Source: Bacteroidota bacterium (GTDB taxonomy: Bacteria; Bacteroidota; Bacteroidia; Bacteroidales; F082). Taken from it: 64,000 nt of DNA. The translations under genes were made by a program, and so were the position numbers. The stretch spans positions 248,001 through 312,000 of the forward strand of contig JADJXJ010000001.1 in NCBI GenBank assembly GCA_016715945.1, read 5' to 3'. Below, one piece after another: positions 49,542 to 58,672 of this stretch (position 1 is its first letter; every line of letters begins with the position of its first letter). The notes below the pieces were generated by a model. That model was not told the DNA's origin, ran no database searches, and saw only the letters and a list, made by a program, of their open reading frames with translations.

Positions 49542-49618
49542 TGGCGATCCCGGCAGGACTCGAACCTGCGACCCGCAGCTTAGAAGGCTGCTGCTCTATC
49601 CAGCTGAGCTACGAGACC
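49542..49618 (-). tRNA. tRNA-Arg (anticodon TCT)
   Basis: Minus strand 49618 to 49542 folds as a cloverleaf: acceptor GGTCTCG with CGGGATC (one or two G-U pairs), D arm with AGCTCAGCTGGATAGAGC, anticodon arm GCAGC-CTTCTAA-GCTGC with TCT, T arm GCAGG-TTCGAGT-CCTGC. Discriminator G and an encoded CCA (49542-49544). Decodes AGA and AGG. Confidence 0.95.
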
Positions 49619-49679
49619 TTTTGTGATGGAGGATGCAAAATTACACAATTTGCAGCTTATTTGCCAAGGCAAAAACAAA

Positions 49680-49703
49680 AGGGCAGCATTTCTGCCGCCC
49701 TTA
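49680..49703 (-). terminator. Terminator of the RRM protein gene
   Basis: Arms GGGCGGCAG / CTGCTGCCC-like (on the minus strand) with a short loop and a following TTTTGTTTTT, 22 bp past the stop at 49725. Confidence 0.7.
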
Positions 49704-49724
49704 TGGTTATCTGATCAATCCGAA

Positions 49725-50084
49725 TTAATAACGGCTGCGGTATCCGCCTTCGTTATTGCCGCGGTTGCCATAACCGCCTTCGCGACGATAGCCACCTTCG
49801 CGGCGCGGGAAACGGCTGCCGCCACCAGTGTTTTCACCCTCTTCACGGGGTCTGGCTTTCTTTACCACGATGGTGTTGCCATCCACTTCGGATTCGTTGA
49901 GTTCGTTGATGGCATTGTAGGCCTCAGTATCGTTGGGCATTTCGACGAAACCATAGCCTTTGGAACGGTTGGTCAGTTTGTCGAAAATAACCTTGGCCGA
50001 CGAAACTGTACCAAATTGCTCAAAAAGAGCTGAAAGTTGCTCACTTGTGGTTTTGAAGTTGAGCTTTGCAACAAAAATGTTCAT
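49725..50084 (-). CDS. RNA-binding protein with one RRM domain and Gly/Arg-rich tail
   Basis: A 119-residue protein: an RRM (about 1-78) with RNP2 (IFVAKL) and RNP1 (KGYGFVEM), then a Gly/Arg-rich tail (about 80-119, GGYRREGGYGNRG). Such proteins act as RNA chaperones in cyanobacteria and Bacteroidota. Long leader with two TAnnTTTG elements (50190-50197 and 50215-50222), so the 5' leader is about 100-130 nt, which could support cold or growth control, an inference. Confidence 0.92.
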   Translation of the reverse strand: MNIFVAKLNFKTTSEQLSALFEQFGTVSSAKVIFDKLTNRSKGYGFVEMPNDTEAYNAINELNESEVDGNTIVVKKARPREEGENTGGGSRFPRREGGYRREGGYGNRGNNEGGYRSRY

Positions 50085-50189
50085 AAAAACAAAAAAATAA
50101 TTGGTTAAGTCTCAAAAAAGCAATGCCCTCAAAAAGCCTGGGAAATTTGGGTTGGTCCTGGAAAATTGAAAAACAGTACTTCGTTGAAA

Positions 50190-50197
50190 CAAAAATA
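50190..50197 (-). promoter_or_regulatory. Bacteroidota -7 promoter element (TATTTTTG)
   Basis: Minus-strand TATTTTTG, 105 bp upstream of the RRM gene ATG. One of two candidate promoters. Confidence 0.4.
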
Positions 50198-50214
50198 AAT
50201 GAATTAATCCGCGA

Positions 50215-50222
50215 CAAAGGTA
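50215..50222 (-). promoter_or_regulatory. Bacteroidota -7 promoter element (TACCTTTG)
   Basis: Minus-strand TACCTTTG, 130 bp upstream of the RRM gene ATG. Second candidate. Confidence 0.4.
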
Positions 50223-50292
50223 TGTACAAAAATTCATGATTGTCAAGGGAAAACAAAATATTTATGTTTTTATTGGCTATTCTTAAAAAGCT

Positions 50293-50334
50293 GCTTCCCT
50301 CGCCGGCGCATCTGAGGATGCGGACGAGGGAAGC
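50293..50334 (-). terminator. Terminator of the 1498-aa T9SS gene
   Basis: Arms GCTTCCCTCG (50293-50302) and CGAGGGAAGC (50325-50334), a perfect 10-bp stem with inner pairing, then CTTTTTAAG on the minus strand. 29 bp past the stop at 50364. Confidence 0.8.
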
Positions 50335-50363
50335 ATATGAGATTGATTGTCGGGATGCTGTGA

Positions 50364-53300
50364 CTACCTGATAATCACCATTGTCCGGGCCGATTTCTCC
50401 GGGCTTTGGATGCTGATGATGTAGCTTCCGGCAGGCAGGTTGTGGCTGATCCGGCTTCCGGTCTGAGCTATCTCTTTTATCAGCAGGAGCTGACCCATGG
50501 TGTTGTGTACCAGTAGTTTGCCTTGTGTCAGACCGGTTTCCAGCAGGGTGATTGATTGCCTGTCGGCAAATACCTTCAGCGTTTGCAAGGCTGTTTCGTT
50601 CAGGCCGATGGTGGTGAGGTTGAGCACCAGTGTGGTGAGCAAACCATTGTCAGGATTGCGTGTGTCCACGGTTCCCCAAACACCGTTGTCGCTGGCATAT
50701 TCTTTCACGTAACCCGTAAAGGGATTCTGCACTTTGATCAGGCGCACGCCCTGTGGATTTTGGTTTGGGATGATGGTGCCCCATGAGCCGTTGACACCCG
50801 AAACATGGTCGCGATAGAAGGGTGCATAGCTTGTTAATGCTGCAAAATCGATGCCCGAGGCCTCAACATGGGTGATGCTGAGCGGTTGACCAGTGCCGTT
50901 TGTATTGTCATACAGGCTGACAAACGACCTGGCCGGGTCGGTGGACAAGGCCCTGATGGACGAGCCTTCGTTGGGGAGGATATTGTCGCCAAAGTCAATC
51001 ACCTTGGTAGGATCGGCAACTGTGAGGTAGTGCACGGCAGTTGTGCCGTTGTTGCCATCATTGATACGGATGCGCAGGAAGACCTCATTGCCAGTGGTGA
51101 AGCGCGAGTTGCCTGTGGGTTCCAACACAAACCAGCCTTCATATTTCCCCTGGGCATTGGCGGTAAAGGTGCCATAACCGCCTTCGGTGGCCAAACTCGG
51201 ACTGGTTGACCGGCTGAAGTTGCCTTGTGCGCTCACGTAAATGGGATTGCCCGCACCTCCTGCGGAAGGAAGATCGGTACTGATTACAGCCTGATTGATA
51301 AATCGGTATGTGCTTCCGGGAGTAAGATTTTCGATCTTAATCCACCATGCCGAAGGCACACGGGTGTTGTTTGTCGGACTGAGACCTTGCATGTAGCGAG
51401 GTGCAACTGCTGCTTCGATACCGGGGGTAATGCCTGAGCTGACTTCGCCATTCAGGCTCACTGTTTTTTCGGCGGCACCCCCGCCATTGTGTGTGATGGT
51501 CTGGTTGTTGTAGGTCCCCACGGCCAGACCGGCTTTCAGGCGTACGGAGATGCTCACCGGCTGACCGGTGATGATGCCACCGGCAAAGGGTAGGTTCAGG
51601 CTTTGGCTGTAGTTTGTGCCATTGAGCGAGATTTCATAAGCTGCTGGTGCAGTTACATTTATGTTGCCGCTGCCTTCGAGGAACTCGCCGGTGATGGTGT
51701 AGGTCTGCGCCTGGCTTGGTCCTTGTCCTTCTATATAGGAGAATCCCGACAGGGTAGTGGGGTTTACTGCGAGCACAGGGGTGTTGGTCGTGTTGAGGTT
51801 GATTACCAGGATGTTGTCGATACCACCGGCCGGATTGACTGTATTGACGCCACTCCATTCTCCGCTGGCAGAGGTGAAAGTTTGTACGATGTTTCCACCG
51901 GTTTTGGAACGTTCTTCAATGCGGCGGATGCCGTTGGGCAGCAGATTGGGAAGGATGCCGCCCCAGCTGCCATCCATTCCGGCCACATGATCGCGGTAGA
52001 ACTGTGCCCAGGTGGTAGTGGCCTGGAAATCAACACCTGTGGTTTCGACGCTGGTGCCGTAGATTGGTCTGCCTGTGCCGTCGGTATTGTCGTAAAGCAG
52101 GACAAAATTCTTGGCAGCCGAAGGCGAAAGCGCGCGGATGCCGGTGCCCTGGCTGGCCGATGCCTCGGTGCCGAAATTGATGACTTTGGCAAAAGTGCTG
52201 GTTGTCAGATAGGTAACTGGTTGGGTGCCTTCGTTGCCATCGTTCAGCCGGATGCGGAAGAATACCTCATTGCCGGGGGTAAAGCGTGAATTTCCGGTAG
52301 GTTCGACCATGAACCAGCCGGAGTAGCTACCCTGGGCATTGGTTGTAAAGGTGCCGTATGCGCCTTCGTTGCCCAGATTCGGGCTGGTGGTGCGCACAAA
52401 GTTGCCGGTGGCGGTGACAAAAATCGGGTTGCCGGCGCCATTTACGGTTGGGCCGTCAGCAGTGGTAACCACCTGATGGATATATCGATAGGTGGCGTTT
52501 GGCGTGAGGTTCGAGAGGGTTGCCCAGAATGCAAAAGGCAGGCGGGTGGCATTGGTGCCATTGATGCCCTGGATGTATTGCGGAACGATTTCGGCCGAGA
52601 TTTCCGGCTGAACAGCGGAGATCACCTCGCCATTCAAGCTCACTGTTTTTTCGGCGGCGCCCCCGCCATTGTGTGTGATGGTCTGGTTGTTGTAAGTCCC
52701 CACAGCCAGACCGGCTTTCAGGCGCACGGAGATGCTTACCGGCTGACCAGTGATGATACCTCCGGCAAAGGGTAGGTTCAGGCTTTGGCTGTAGTTTGTG
52801 CCATTGAGCGAGATTTCGTAAGCTGCTGGTGCAACTACACTTATGTTGCCGCTGCCTTCGAGGTATTCGCCGGTGATGGTGTAGGTCTGCGCCTGGCTTG
52901 GTCCTTGTCCTTCAATATAGGAGAATCCCGACAGGGTAGTGGGGTTTACGGTAAGCACAGGGGTGTTGGTCGTGTTGAGGTTGATTACCAGGATGTTGTC
53001 GATACCACCGGCCGGATTGACTGTATTGACGCCACTCCATTCTCCGCTGGCAGAGGTGAAAGCCTGCACGATGTTTCCACCGGTTTTGGCACGTTCTTCA
53101 ATGCGGCGGATGCCGTTGGGCAGCAGATTGGGAAGGATGCCGCCCCAGCTGCCATCCATTCCGGCCACATGATCGCGGTAGAACTGTGCCCAGGTGGTAG
53201 TGGCCTGGAAATCAACACCTGTGGTTTCGACGCTGGTGCCGTAAATTGGTCTGCCCGTGCCGTCGGTATTGTCGTAAAGCAGGACAAAATTCTTGGCAGC

Positions 53301-54860
53301 CGAAGGCGAAAGCGCGCGGATGCCGGTGCCCTGGCTGGCCGATGCCTCGGTGCCAAAGTTGATGACCTTGGCAAAGGTGCTGGTTGTCAGATAGGTAACT
53401 GGTTGGGTGCCTTCGTTGCCATCGTTCAGTCGGATGCGGAAGAATACCTCATTGCCGGGGGTAAAGCGTGAATTTCCGGTAGGTTCGACCATGAACCAGC
53501 CGGAGTAGCTGCCCAGGGCATTGGTGGTAAAGGTGCCGTATGCGCCTTCGTTGCCCAGATTCGGGCTGGTGGTGCGCACAAAGTTGCCGGTGGCGGTGAC
53601 AAAAATCGGGTTGCCGGCGCCATTTACGGTTGGGCCGTCAGCAGTGGTAACCACCTGATGGATATAGCGATAGGTGGCGTTTGGCGTGAGGTTCGAGAGG
53701 TTTGCCCAGAATGCAAAAGGAAGGCGGGTGGCGTTGGTGCCATTGATGCCCTGGATGTATTGAGGAACGATTTCGGCCGAGATTTCAGGGACAACGCCCG
53801 ACACTACCTGGCCAGACAGACTGAGGTTTACCGAAACTGCTCCCCCGCCATTGTGCGAGATCTGCTGGTTGTAAGTGCCTATTGGCAATCCGGCCTTCAG
53901 CCTGACATGAATGGTGACAGGTTGACCGGTGATCACCCCTCCGCCATACGGGAGGCTGATGGTGCTGGAGAAGCTTGAACCGTTGGTTGATATTTCGTAA
54001 TCGGTGGGGGCAAGCAGCACGATATGCCCCATTCCATCCAGGTTGGTGCCTGATACTGTGTAGGTTTGCGTTGAGCTTGGACCACTTCCAACCACATAAC
54101 TGAAACCGCTTAAAGCGGCAGGATTCACCGTTAATGTCGGAATGTTAGGAGTACCTCCGGTGCCAATGGCTTCGTTCCAGGTGGTGGCTACCCTTATGCC
54201 ATCGACCACAGCACGTTGATTGGCATTGTATTGTCGCAGTGCAATGCTGCCAACACCCGTATAAGTTAGTGTCTCAGTGAAGCTTGAGGCAGGCTGCGAG
54301 GGTTCGGAAGTGGGCATGGAGGTAAAAACGTACATGCTCGAGAGCTTGCTTGCCAGGTCATGTTTCAGCACCACCAGATGGGTGACATTTGGAGTAATGG
54401 GAACAAAAGTAGCTGGGGCGCTCCCACCCGAAAGACCTATTCCGTCGCCTGTGGCATTCACATATACCCTGGAGAAATAGGTTGTTCCTATTGTTTGTTG
54501 CCCGAGGTGAAGAAAATATCCGGCCGCGTTGGTTGGCTCGGTTTTTAGCAGAAAAGCCACATACACACTGCCGCCTGCTACCTCCTGAAAGGTGCGGTGT
54601 ACGTCCTCTCCGTTGTTTACCACATAAGCGGCTCCACCGATATTGCTCCCGCTATATCCATCGAACGACAAACCAGCGCCTACCAGAATCGGATTGGTTC
54701 CTGCTCCGCTGTGGGCCGTCCAACCCACGGACGATAAAGCCGTTCCGGGGGTGTAGTCAAAGTTTTCGACGAGCAGCGGCTGTGCGCCAAGCCTGCTCAT
54801 GTTCAGGACGAAAAGTAACAATATAATCCTGAAGTTCAATAATTTGTAGAATCCTGTCAT
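50364..54860 (-). CDS. Large T9SS type A cargo with near-identical tandem 394-aa repeats
   Basis: A 1498-residue secreted protein: signal peptide (about 1-26, SRLGAQ), a lectin/jelly-roll-like N-terminal domain (about 27-235), then three composite units, each an Ig-like part (SGFSYIEGQGPSQAQTYTI, then VRLKAGLAVGTYN) and a beta-domain (AEIVPQYIQGINGTN to FYRDHVAGMDGSWG). Units 1 and 2 are almost identical, repeating with a period of 1182 bp (for example 51603 vs 52785); unit 3 is diverged (EAAVAPRYMQGL). A T9SS sorting domain ends the protein (about 1420-1498, with HNLPAGSYIISIQSPEK). Function unknown, probably surface binding. Confidence 0.85.
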   Translation of the reverse strand: MTGFYKLLNFRIILLLFVLNMSRLGAQPLLVENFDYTPGTALSSVGWTAHSGAGTNPILVGAGLSFDGYSGSNIGGAAYVVNNGEDVHRTFQEVAGGSVYVAFLLKTEPTNAAGYFLHLGQQTIGTTYFSRVYVNATGDGIGLSGGSAPATFVPITPNVTHLVVLKHDLASKLSSMYVFTSMPTSEPSQPASSFTETLTYTGVGSIALRQYNANQRAVVDGIRVATTWNEAIGTGGTPNIPTLTVNPAALSGFSYVVGSGPSSTQTYTVSGTNLDGMGHIVLLAPTDYEISTNGSSFSSTISLPYGGGVITGQPVTIHVRLKAGLPIGTYNQQISHNGGGAVSVNLSLSGQVVSGVVPEISAEIVPQYIQGINGTNATRLPFAFWANLSNLTPNATYRYIHQVVTTADGPTVNGAGNPIFVTATGNFVRTTSPNLGNEGAYGTFTTNALGSYSGWFMVEPTGNSRFTPGNEVFFRIRLNDGNEGTQPVTYLTTSTFAKVINFGTEASASQGTGIRALSPSAAKNFVLLYDNTDGTGRPIYGTSVETTGVDFQATTTWAQFYRDHVAGMDGSWGGILPNLLPNGIRRIEERAKTGGNIVQAFTSASGEWSGVNTVNPAGGIDNILVINLNTTNTPVLTVNPTTLSGFSYIEGQGPSQAQTYTITGEYLEGSGNISVVAPAAYEISLNGTNYSQSLNLPFAGGIITGQPVSISVRLKAGLAVGTYNNQTITHNGGGAAEKTVSLNGEVISAVQPEISAEIVPQYIQGINGTNATRLPFAFWATLSNLTPNATYRYIHQVVTTADGPTVNGAGNPIFVTATGNFVRTTSPNLGNEGAYGTFTTNAQGSYSGWFMVEPTGNSRFTPGNEVFFRIRLNDGNEGTQPVTYLTTSTFAKVINFGTEASASQGTGIRALSPSAAKNFVLLYDNTDGTGRPIYGTSVETTGVDFQATTTWAQFYRDHVAGMDGSWGGILPNLLPNGIRRIEERSKTGGNIVQTFTSASGEWSGVNTVNPAGGIDNILVINLNTTNTPVLAVNPTTLSGFSYIEGQGPSQAQTYTITGEFLEGSGNINVTAPAAYEISLNGTNYSQSLNLPFAGGIITGQPVSISVRLKAGLAVGTYNNQTITHNGGGAAEKTVSLNGEVSSGITPGIEAAVAPRYMQGLSPTNNTRVPSAWWIKIENLTPGSTYRFINQAVISTDLPSAGGAGNPIYVSAQGNFSRSTSPSLATEGGYGTFTANAQGKYEGWFVLEPTGNSRFTTGNEVFLRIRINDGNNGTTAVHYLTVADPTKVIDFGDNILPNEGSSIRALSTDPARSFVSLYDNTNGTGQPLSITHVEASGIDFAALTSYAPFYRDHVSGVNGSWGTIIPNQNPQGVRLIKVQNPFTGYVKEYASDNGVWGTVDTRNPDNGLLTTLVLNLTTIGLNETALQTLKVFADRQSITLLETGLTQGKLLVHNTMGQLLLIKEIAQTGSRISHNLPAGSYIISIQSPEKSARTMVIIR
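51459..53822 (-). repeat. Tandem near-identical 1182-bp repeat units inside the 1498-aa gene
   Basis: The segment from about 51459 to 52640 recurs from about 52641 to 53822 with a constant offset of 1182 bp and very few differences over most of it; similarity fades toward 53822. The identity is far higher than between these and the third, diverged unit. Confidence 0.85.
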
Positions 54861-54892
54861 TTCTTTTTGTGTTTTGGATTGATGATAAAAAC

Positions 54893-54917
54893 AATGCTAT
54901 CCCATCGAGATAGCATT
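54893..54917 (-). terminator. Terminator of the 317-aa T9SS gene
   Basis: Arms AATGCTAT (54893-54900) and ATAGCATT (54910-54917) with further inner pairing (C/G), then GTTTTTATC on the minus strand; 22 bp past the stop at 54940. Confidence 0.75.
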
Positions 54918-54939
54918 GCCACAGGTAAATGATTGTTTG

Positions 54940-55893
54940 CTATTTTACGATCACCTTACGGGTTGTTTGTCTACCTGATTGGTCCGTAAGGCGCACCATC
55001 ACAAGACCGGGGCTAAGGTAAGCGGTCAGGCTGGCCTGGGTGCCCGAGATGTTACTGAAATGAATGCGGTTGCCGAGCAAGTCGAATACTTCGATGGTAC
55101 CGTTCATGTAGGCATTGGTCTGAAGCTGAATTTTGCTGCCATCGAACCATATTTTTGCTGTGCGCAGGTTGTTTTCGCTCAGCGAGGTGGCTGCGGTTCC
55201 GAGAACAGTTACCATGTCGAAGCGGCTGGTGCCACCTGTGCCATAGCTGCTGGTTGATCTGGCGGCACGGTATTCGCCGGTAGTGGGGTCGAAATCGGAC
55301 ACCACGCGGAAAGCCGCATTGGGGTTGTTGTTGAGTGCAGCAACACCGGCCAGGTTCACCGTGCGTTGGTTGTACCAGGTGTCTCCTGTACCTGTAGCCT
55401 GAGGCTCGAATGTAAAGGTCTGGGCATCAACCCATACCGGGCTGGAGGCTGTAACATCGGTGGTGTATTGCACAACCCAGGTGTTGGCGGCGGTGTTGCT
55501 CAGCCGCTGATCGAAGACAAACTGAATGTTGTCGTAGCCCAATGTGCTTACCCTGAATTGGGCGCCAGCCGACTTGGGTGCAGTGCCCTGAGCCGGATAA
55601 TTGGTGGTGTTCCAGCCATAGTTGGGCGGGGTTGTGGTTTCGGGGTCTGATGAACCGCCCGAGGCTGTGCCCGAAGCAAAAGTGGCTGTGGTTCCGCCAA
55701 CAAGGCTGGCAATGCCATTGCCAATGGCCGGACTTGGACTGTCGGGACCACCTGGCACCTGGTCGGATGCAGGTCCGTTGAAATTCCAACGCGTGATAAC
55801 CGTCTGCGCCTTTGCCCCTTCGAAGACCGGGAGCATGAAAAAGACTGCAAGCATCAGTGTGGCGGATAATTGGTAGAATTTTTTCATAAGCAT
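54940..55893 (-). CDS. T9SS type A cargo, small beta-rich protein
   Basis: A 317-residue secreted protein: signal peptide (about 1-29, EGAKAQ), a beta-rich mature region (about 30-235) with a recurring NFNGP... and YDNIQFVFDQRLSNTAANTW strand pattern, and a C-terminal T9SS domain (about 245-317: LRTAKIWFDGSKIQL, GLVMVRLTDQSG). Related to proteins annotated as hypothetical T9SS cargo. Start: ATG 55893 or 55887. Next to the 1498-aa gene and on the same strand but with its own terminator. Confidence 0.8.
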   Translation of the reverse strand: MLMKKFYQLSATLMLAVFFMLPVFEGAKAQTVITRWNFNGPASDQVPGGPDSPSPAIGNGIASLVGGTTATFASGTASGGSSDPETTTPPNYGWNTTNYPAQGTAPKSAGAQFRVSTLGYDNIQFVFDQRLSNTAANTWVVQYTTDVTASSPVWVDAQTFTFEPQATGTGDTWYNQRTVNLAGVAALNNNPNAAFRVVSDFDPTTGEYRAARSTSSYGTGGTSRFDMVTVLGTAATSLSENNLRTAKIWFDGSKIQLQTNAYMNGTIEVFDLLGNRIHFSNISGTQASLTAYLSPGLVMVRLTDQSGRQTTRKVIVK

Positions 55894-56043
55894 CTTGTAT
55901 TTAGTATTTTACGAACTTTCTTTGTGGCCATGTAAAGATAAGATAATCTGCGCGAAATTAAGCCATTGTTGTTTTGTTCAGGTGAATAATTTGTTGATTA
56001 TCTGTGATGTTTTGGAAAAGTATCATTCATTTTAAAAGTCTGG

Positions 56044-57171
56044 TTATTTTTCCCTGGAAGTTTTCATGGGAAGCATAATCCTGCATGAAAGATGCTCATT
56101 ATTATTGATTATCATAAGGTTATATATGCCGGATCCAAGATTCGGGATCTCTGCAAGATTGGTGGCAAGCGTGTTTGCGCAAAGCCGTCCGGTCTGGTCG
56201 AAGATAAGCACCAGCGCATTGCCTGGCATGTTGTCTCCAAAGGTCAGGCGGTTGTTTACGATTCTGCAACCTGGCTTGTGCCTGCCTGATTCGTTCAGGT
56301 GGAGGGTGGGTGGCAACCTCACTTCGTAAAGGGTGCCTGCATGGTTCGACGAACCTTCTTCGCTCATCCAGAGGGTATGATTATCCAGAAAGTCGATGCC
56401 TTCGGCTTGTCCGGGCAGAGGCTGGAAAGGCAGGAAGGTTTTCCTGCCGCGCAAAAAATGTGTGTCCGCATAATCGTCGAAGATATGCAAGCCTTTGCGC
56501 GTGAGGAGAATAAGCGTGTTTCCTGAGGGGCTGATGGCAGCTGCCGTCACCCTGTCGTCCTGTGTGAAACCAGTAAAGACAGAATCTCTGAGCATGGCTT
56601 GTTGTGTTCCGGGGCTAGCTTTGAGTGCATACATTTTGCACATGCCGTTGGTGGGCGAGCTTCTGTTTTTGGTAAACAGGAAAATGCTGTCGCTGTGCCA
56701 TACGATGGCTTCGATATCGAAGTTGCGGTTGTTTCCAGGAGGTGGAAAGGCTGTCTGGTCGGGAAACTGAAAGGTGATGCTCTGGGCCTGCTGCTGGTTT
56801 GATGGATTTAACAGCGGATTGGACAGGATGTGGATGGCCAGGTTGGTACGGTTGTTATCATTGTTTCCGGCATCATTGATATACAGGTTTCCCTGCGGAT
56901 CGGCGGCAAGGTCTTCCCAATCAGTGTTCTGAACATTCTGCAGGGTGATAGTGCGCAAAACATTTCCCAGCGTATCGAGGTAGAAAATCTGATTGGAATT
57001 GCCGGCATCGTTGTGCGACCAAAACCTTGGCTGATCATCAAAGGCCAAACCTGAGCTTTCGCGCAGCTGAAGGGGCAAACGCACCATGGGCCTGGGCACC
57101 AGCTGCGACCAGCCATTTAAGGGCAGCAGAAGCAGCAGCAAACCGGAAATTAACACAATTATTCTGTGCAT
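56044..57171 (-). CDS. Secreted beta-propeller-like protein with short C-terminal sorting-like domain (paralogue of 5640-6875)
   Basis: A 375-residue protein with a signal peptide (about 1-22, GWSQ). It has the same ordered motifs as the protein at 5640-6875: RESSGLAF, FWSHNDAGN, DWEDLAAD, INDAGNN, DIEAIVW, FLFTKN, AEGIDF. This set suggests one fold of a beta-propeller. The C-terminus (about 310-365) resembles a T9SS sorting domain (GNALVLIFDQTGRLC, GSGIYNLMI). No enzyme motif was identified. It follows the 487-aa gene (14 bp gap), so the two are probably co-transcribed. Confidence 0.65.
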   Translation of the reverse strand: MHRIIVLISGLLLLLLPLNGWSQLVPRPMVRLPLQLRESSGLAFDDQPRFWSHNDAGNSNQIFYLDTLGNVLRTITLQNVQNTDWEDLAADPQGNLYINDAGNNDNNRTNLAIHILSNPLLNPSNQQQAQSITFQFPDQTAFPPPGNNRNFDIEAIVWHSDSIFLFTKNRSSPTNGMCKMYALKASPGTQQAMLRDSVFTGFTQDDRVTAAAISPSGNTLILLTRKGLHIFDDYADTHFLRGRKTFLPFQPLPGQAEGIDFLDNHTLWMSEEGSSNHAGTLYEVRLPPTLHLNESGRHKPGCRIVNNRLTFGDNMPGNALVLIFDQTGRLCANTLATNLAEIPNLGSGIYNLMIINNNEHLSCRIMLPMKTSREK

Positions 57172-57185
57172 GGTTGTGAGTAGGT

Positions 57186-58649
57186 TTAATTTTCCGGAAA
57201 GCTTTCGATATCGCGTATGCCTTTGCGGTTCATGCTGATGCGGTAGCGCTTGTAGCGGATCTCGCCCTCGTAGCGCAACTGCATGATGATATTGAGGTAG
57301 TATATCTTTTCACCTTTTACCAGGTCGTAGCTGTTTTTGTCGTCACGAACGAAAAGCGGTACTACCGGATTATCCATTTTCATGGTCAGGTTGAACAGGT
57401 TGAACCTGACAATATCGTTGATGCCCAGCAGGTTGTAGTCGCTTATCTGATTCAGGTTGTTGCGGTTGATGCGGACCAGTTTCCGGTAGAGGATTATTTT
57501 TTCGTTGTTGTTTCGGTTGTTGGCTTCGAGTATGGGCGATCGCCGGCGCATTTTGCGCACTTCGGCCGGAGTGCGGTCTTCCTCCACAAAGTCCATGGCT
57601 TCCTTGCTCCAGCCAATGCGGGTGTTTTTGAGGGATATCCTGGTTTTGAGGTCGAAATAACTTCTGCCGAGTTTGTGGGCAAAATAAAACCGCCCGAGTT
57701 CCTTGATGCGGTCTTTGAGCATATAGCTCACCACCAATGCCACGAAAAAGGGCATGGTCAGGTTGCCATATTTTGCCTGGAACGAAAAAGCGACTGCTGT
57801 AGCAAAGATCATGGAAACACCTGCTGCCAGGCTGTAGTACAATTGTTCTTTCAGCACACCATCGCGCTTTTTGTGGGCAGAGAGAAACAAAACGTTTTCG
57901 GCATATTTTTTCAACAGAGCCAGCCGATGCACCAGCTGGCGGTTTTTGTCGGGGCTGTTTTTCTGTGGAATTGGCCATCCTTTCGCCTTGCGGTAAGCCT
58001 GTTCGCTATCGATGAGGCTGAGCAGGGGCTTTCGAAGTTTTGGGTTGTTCCGGATGTCCTGGCTCGAACGGAGCAGGCGGAAACAATGATATTCGGTAAT
58101 GTTGCTCAGAAATTCATCCCCAAAGGCATAATAATTGGCCACATCGGGCCTGACGGTGGGGGTGTTGATGATGGGAGCAAGCTGGCGGTAGGCATGAAGG
58201 ATGCGGGCGACATTTTCGGTGAGATTGAAAAGCAGATAGTGATTGGCTTCGTCACCGGCTTTCTGCGCTACATGAAGGCTCTCATTGCGCAGCGCGCTTT
58301 TGAAGATCGAGAGAAACATCTTGATCTGGTGCTCATAAGCTGCAGTATGTGTGCGTGTGGGTTCGGAAGCCAGGGCCTGCATCGAGCGGGAAAGCTTTTC
58401 GATGGGTGCGTTGTTGCCTGCCACCATGTCTTTGAGTAAATAGACCGGGGTAATGAGCCGGATATTCGACTTGAGGTCGCGATAGAAGTCCTTTTTGTCG
58501 TAGGTGTTATGATTGATATCAAGGCTGTTGGGCACGAAAAACCAGATATTCACCGCAAAGTCGCTCACAGCTTGCCTGCGACGAGCGATGAAGCTGAATT
58601 TCATCTCAAACGAAAAGTCGTTGTGCTTTTTTAGGTTTTCTTCGATCAT
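57186..58649 (-). CDS. Membrane protein of unknown function (487 aa)
   Basis: A 487-residue protein: a soluble N-terminal region (about 1-265) and two close hydrophobic segments (about 270-312, LAAGVSMIFATAVAFSF and MPFFVALVVSYML), then a charged C-terminal region (about 315-487) with KDRIKELGRFYFAHKLGRSYFDLKT. No known family recognised. It follows the SLC13 gene at 23 bp, so the two may be one transcript, which suggests a transport-linked role, an inference. The start is the first ATG. Confidence 0.55.
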   Translation of the reverse strand: MIEENLKKHNDFSFEMKFSFIARRRQAVSDFAVNIWFFVPNSLDINHNTYDKKDFYRDLKSNIRLITPVYLLKDMVAGNNAPIEKLSRSMQALASEPTRTHTAAYEHQIKMFLSIFKSALRNESLHVAQKAGDEANHYLLFNLTENVARILHAYRQLAPIINTPTVRPDVANYYAFGDEFLSNITEYHCFRLLRSSQDIRNNPKLRKPLLSLIDSEQAYRKAKGWPIPQKNSPDKNRQLVHRLALLKKYAENVLFLSAHKKRDGVLKEQLYYSLAAGVSMIFATAVAFSFQAKYGNLTMPFFVALVVSYMLKDRIKELGRFYFAHKLGRSYFDLKTRISLKNTRIGWSKEAMDFVEEDRTPAEVRKMRRRSPILEANNRNNNEKIILYRKLVRINRNNLNQISDYNLLGINDIVRFNLFNLTMKMDNPVVPLFVRDDKNSYDLVKGEKIYYLNIIMQLRYEGEIRYKRYRISMNRKGIRDIESFPEN

Positions 58650-58672
58650 TTCAATGATTTGGATTGGTCAGC

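Noticed and set aside
51603..53471. Plus-strand frames of 228 aa that recur every 1182 bp
   Set aside because: Antisense shadow of the repeated T9SS units; the recurrence only reflects the repeat.
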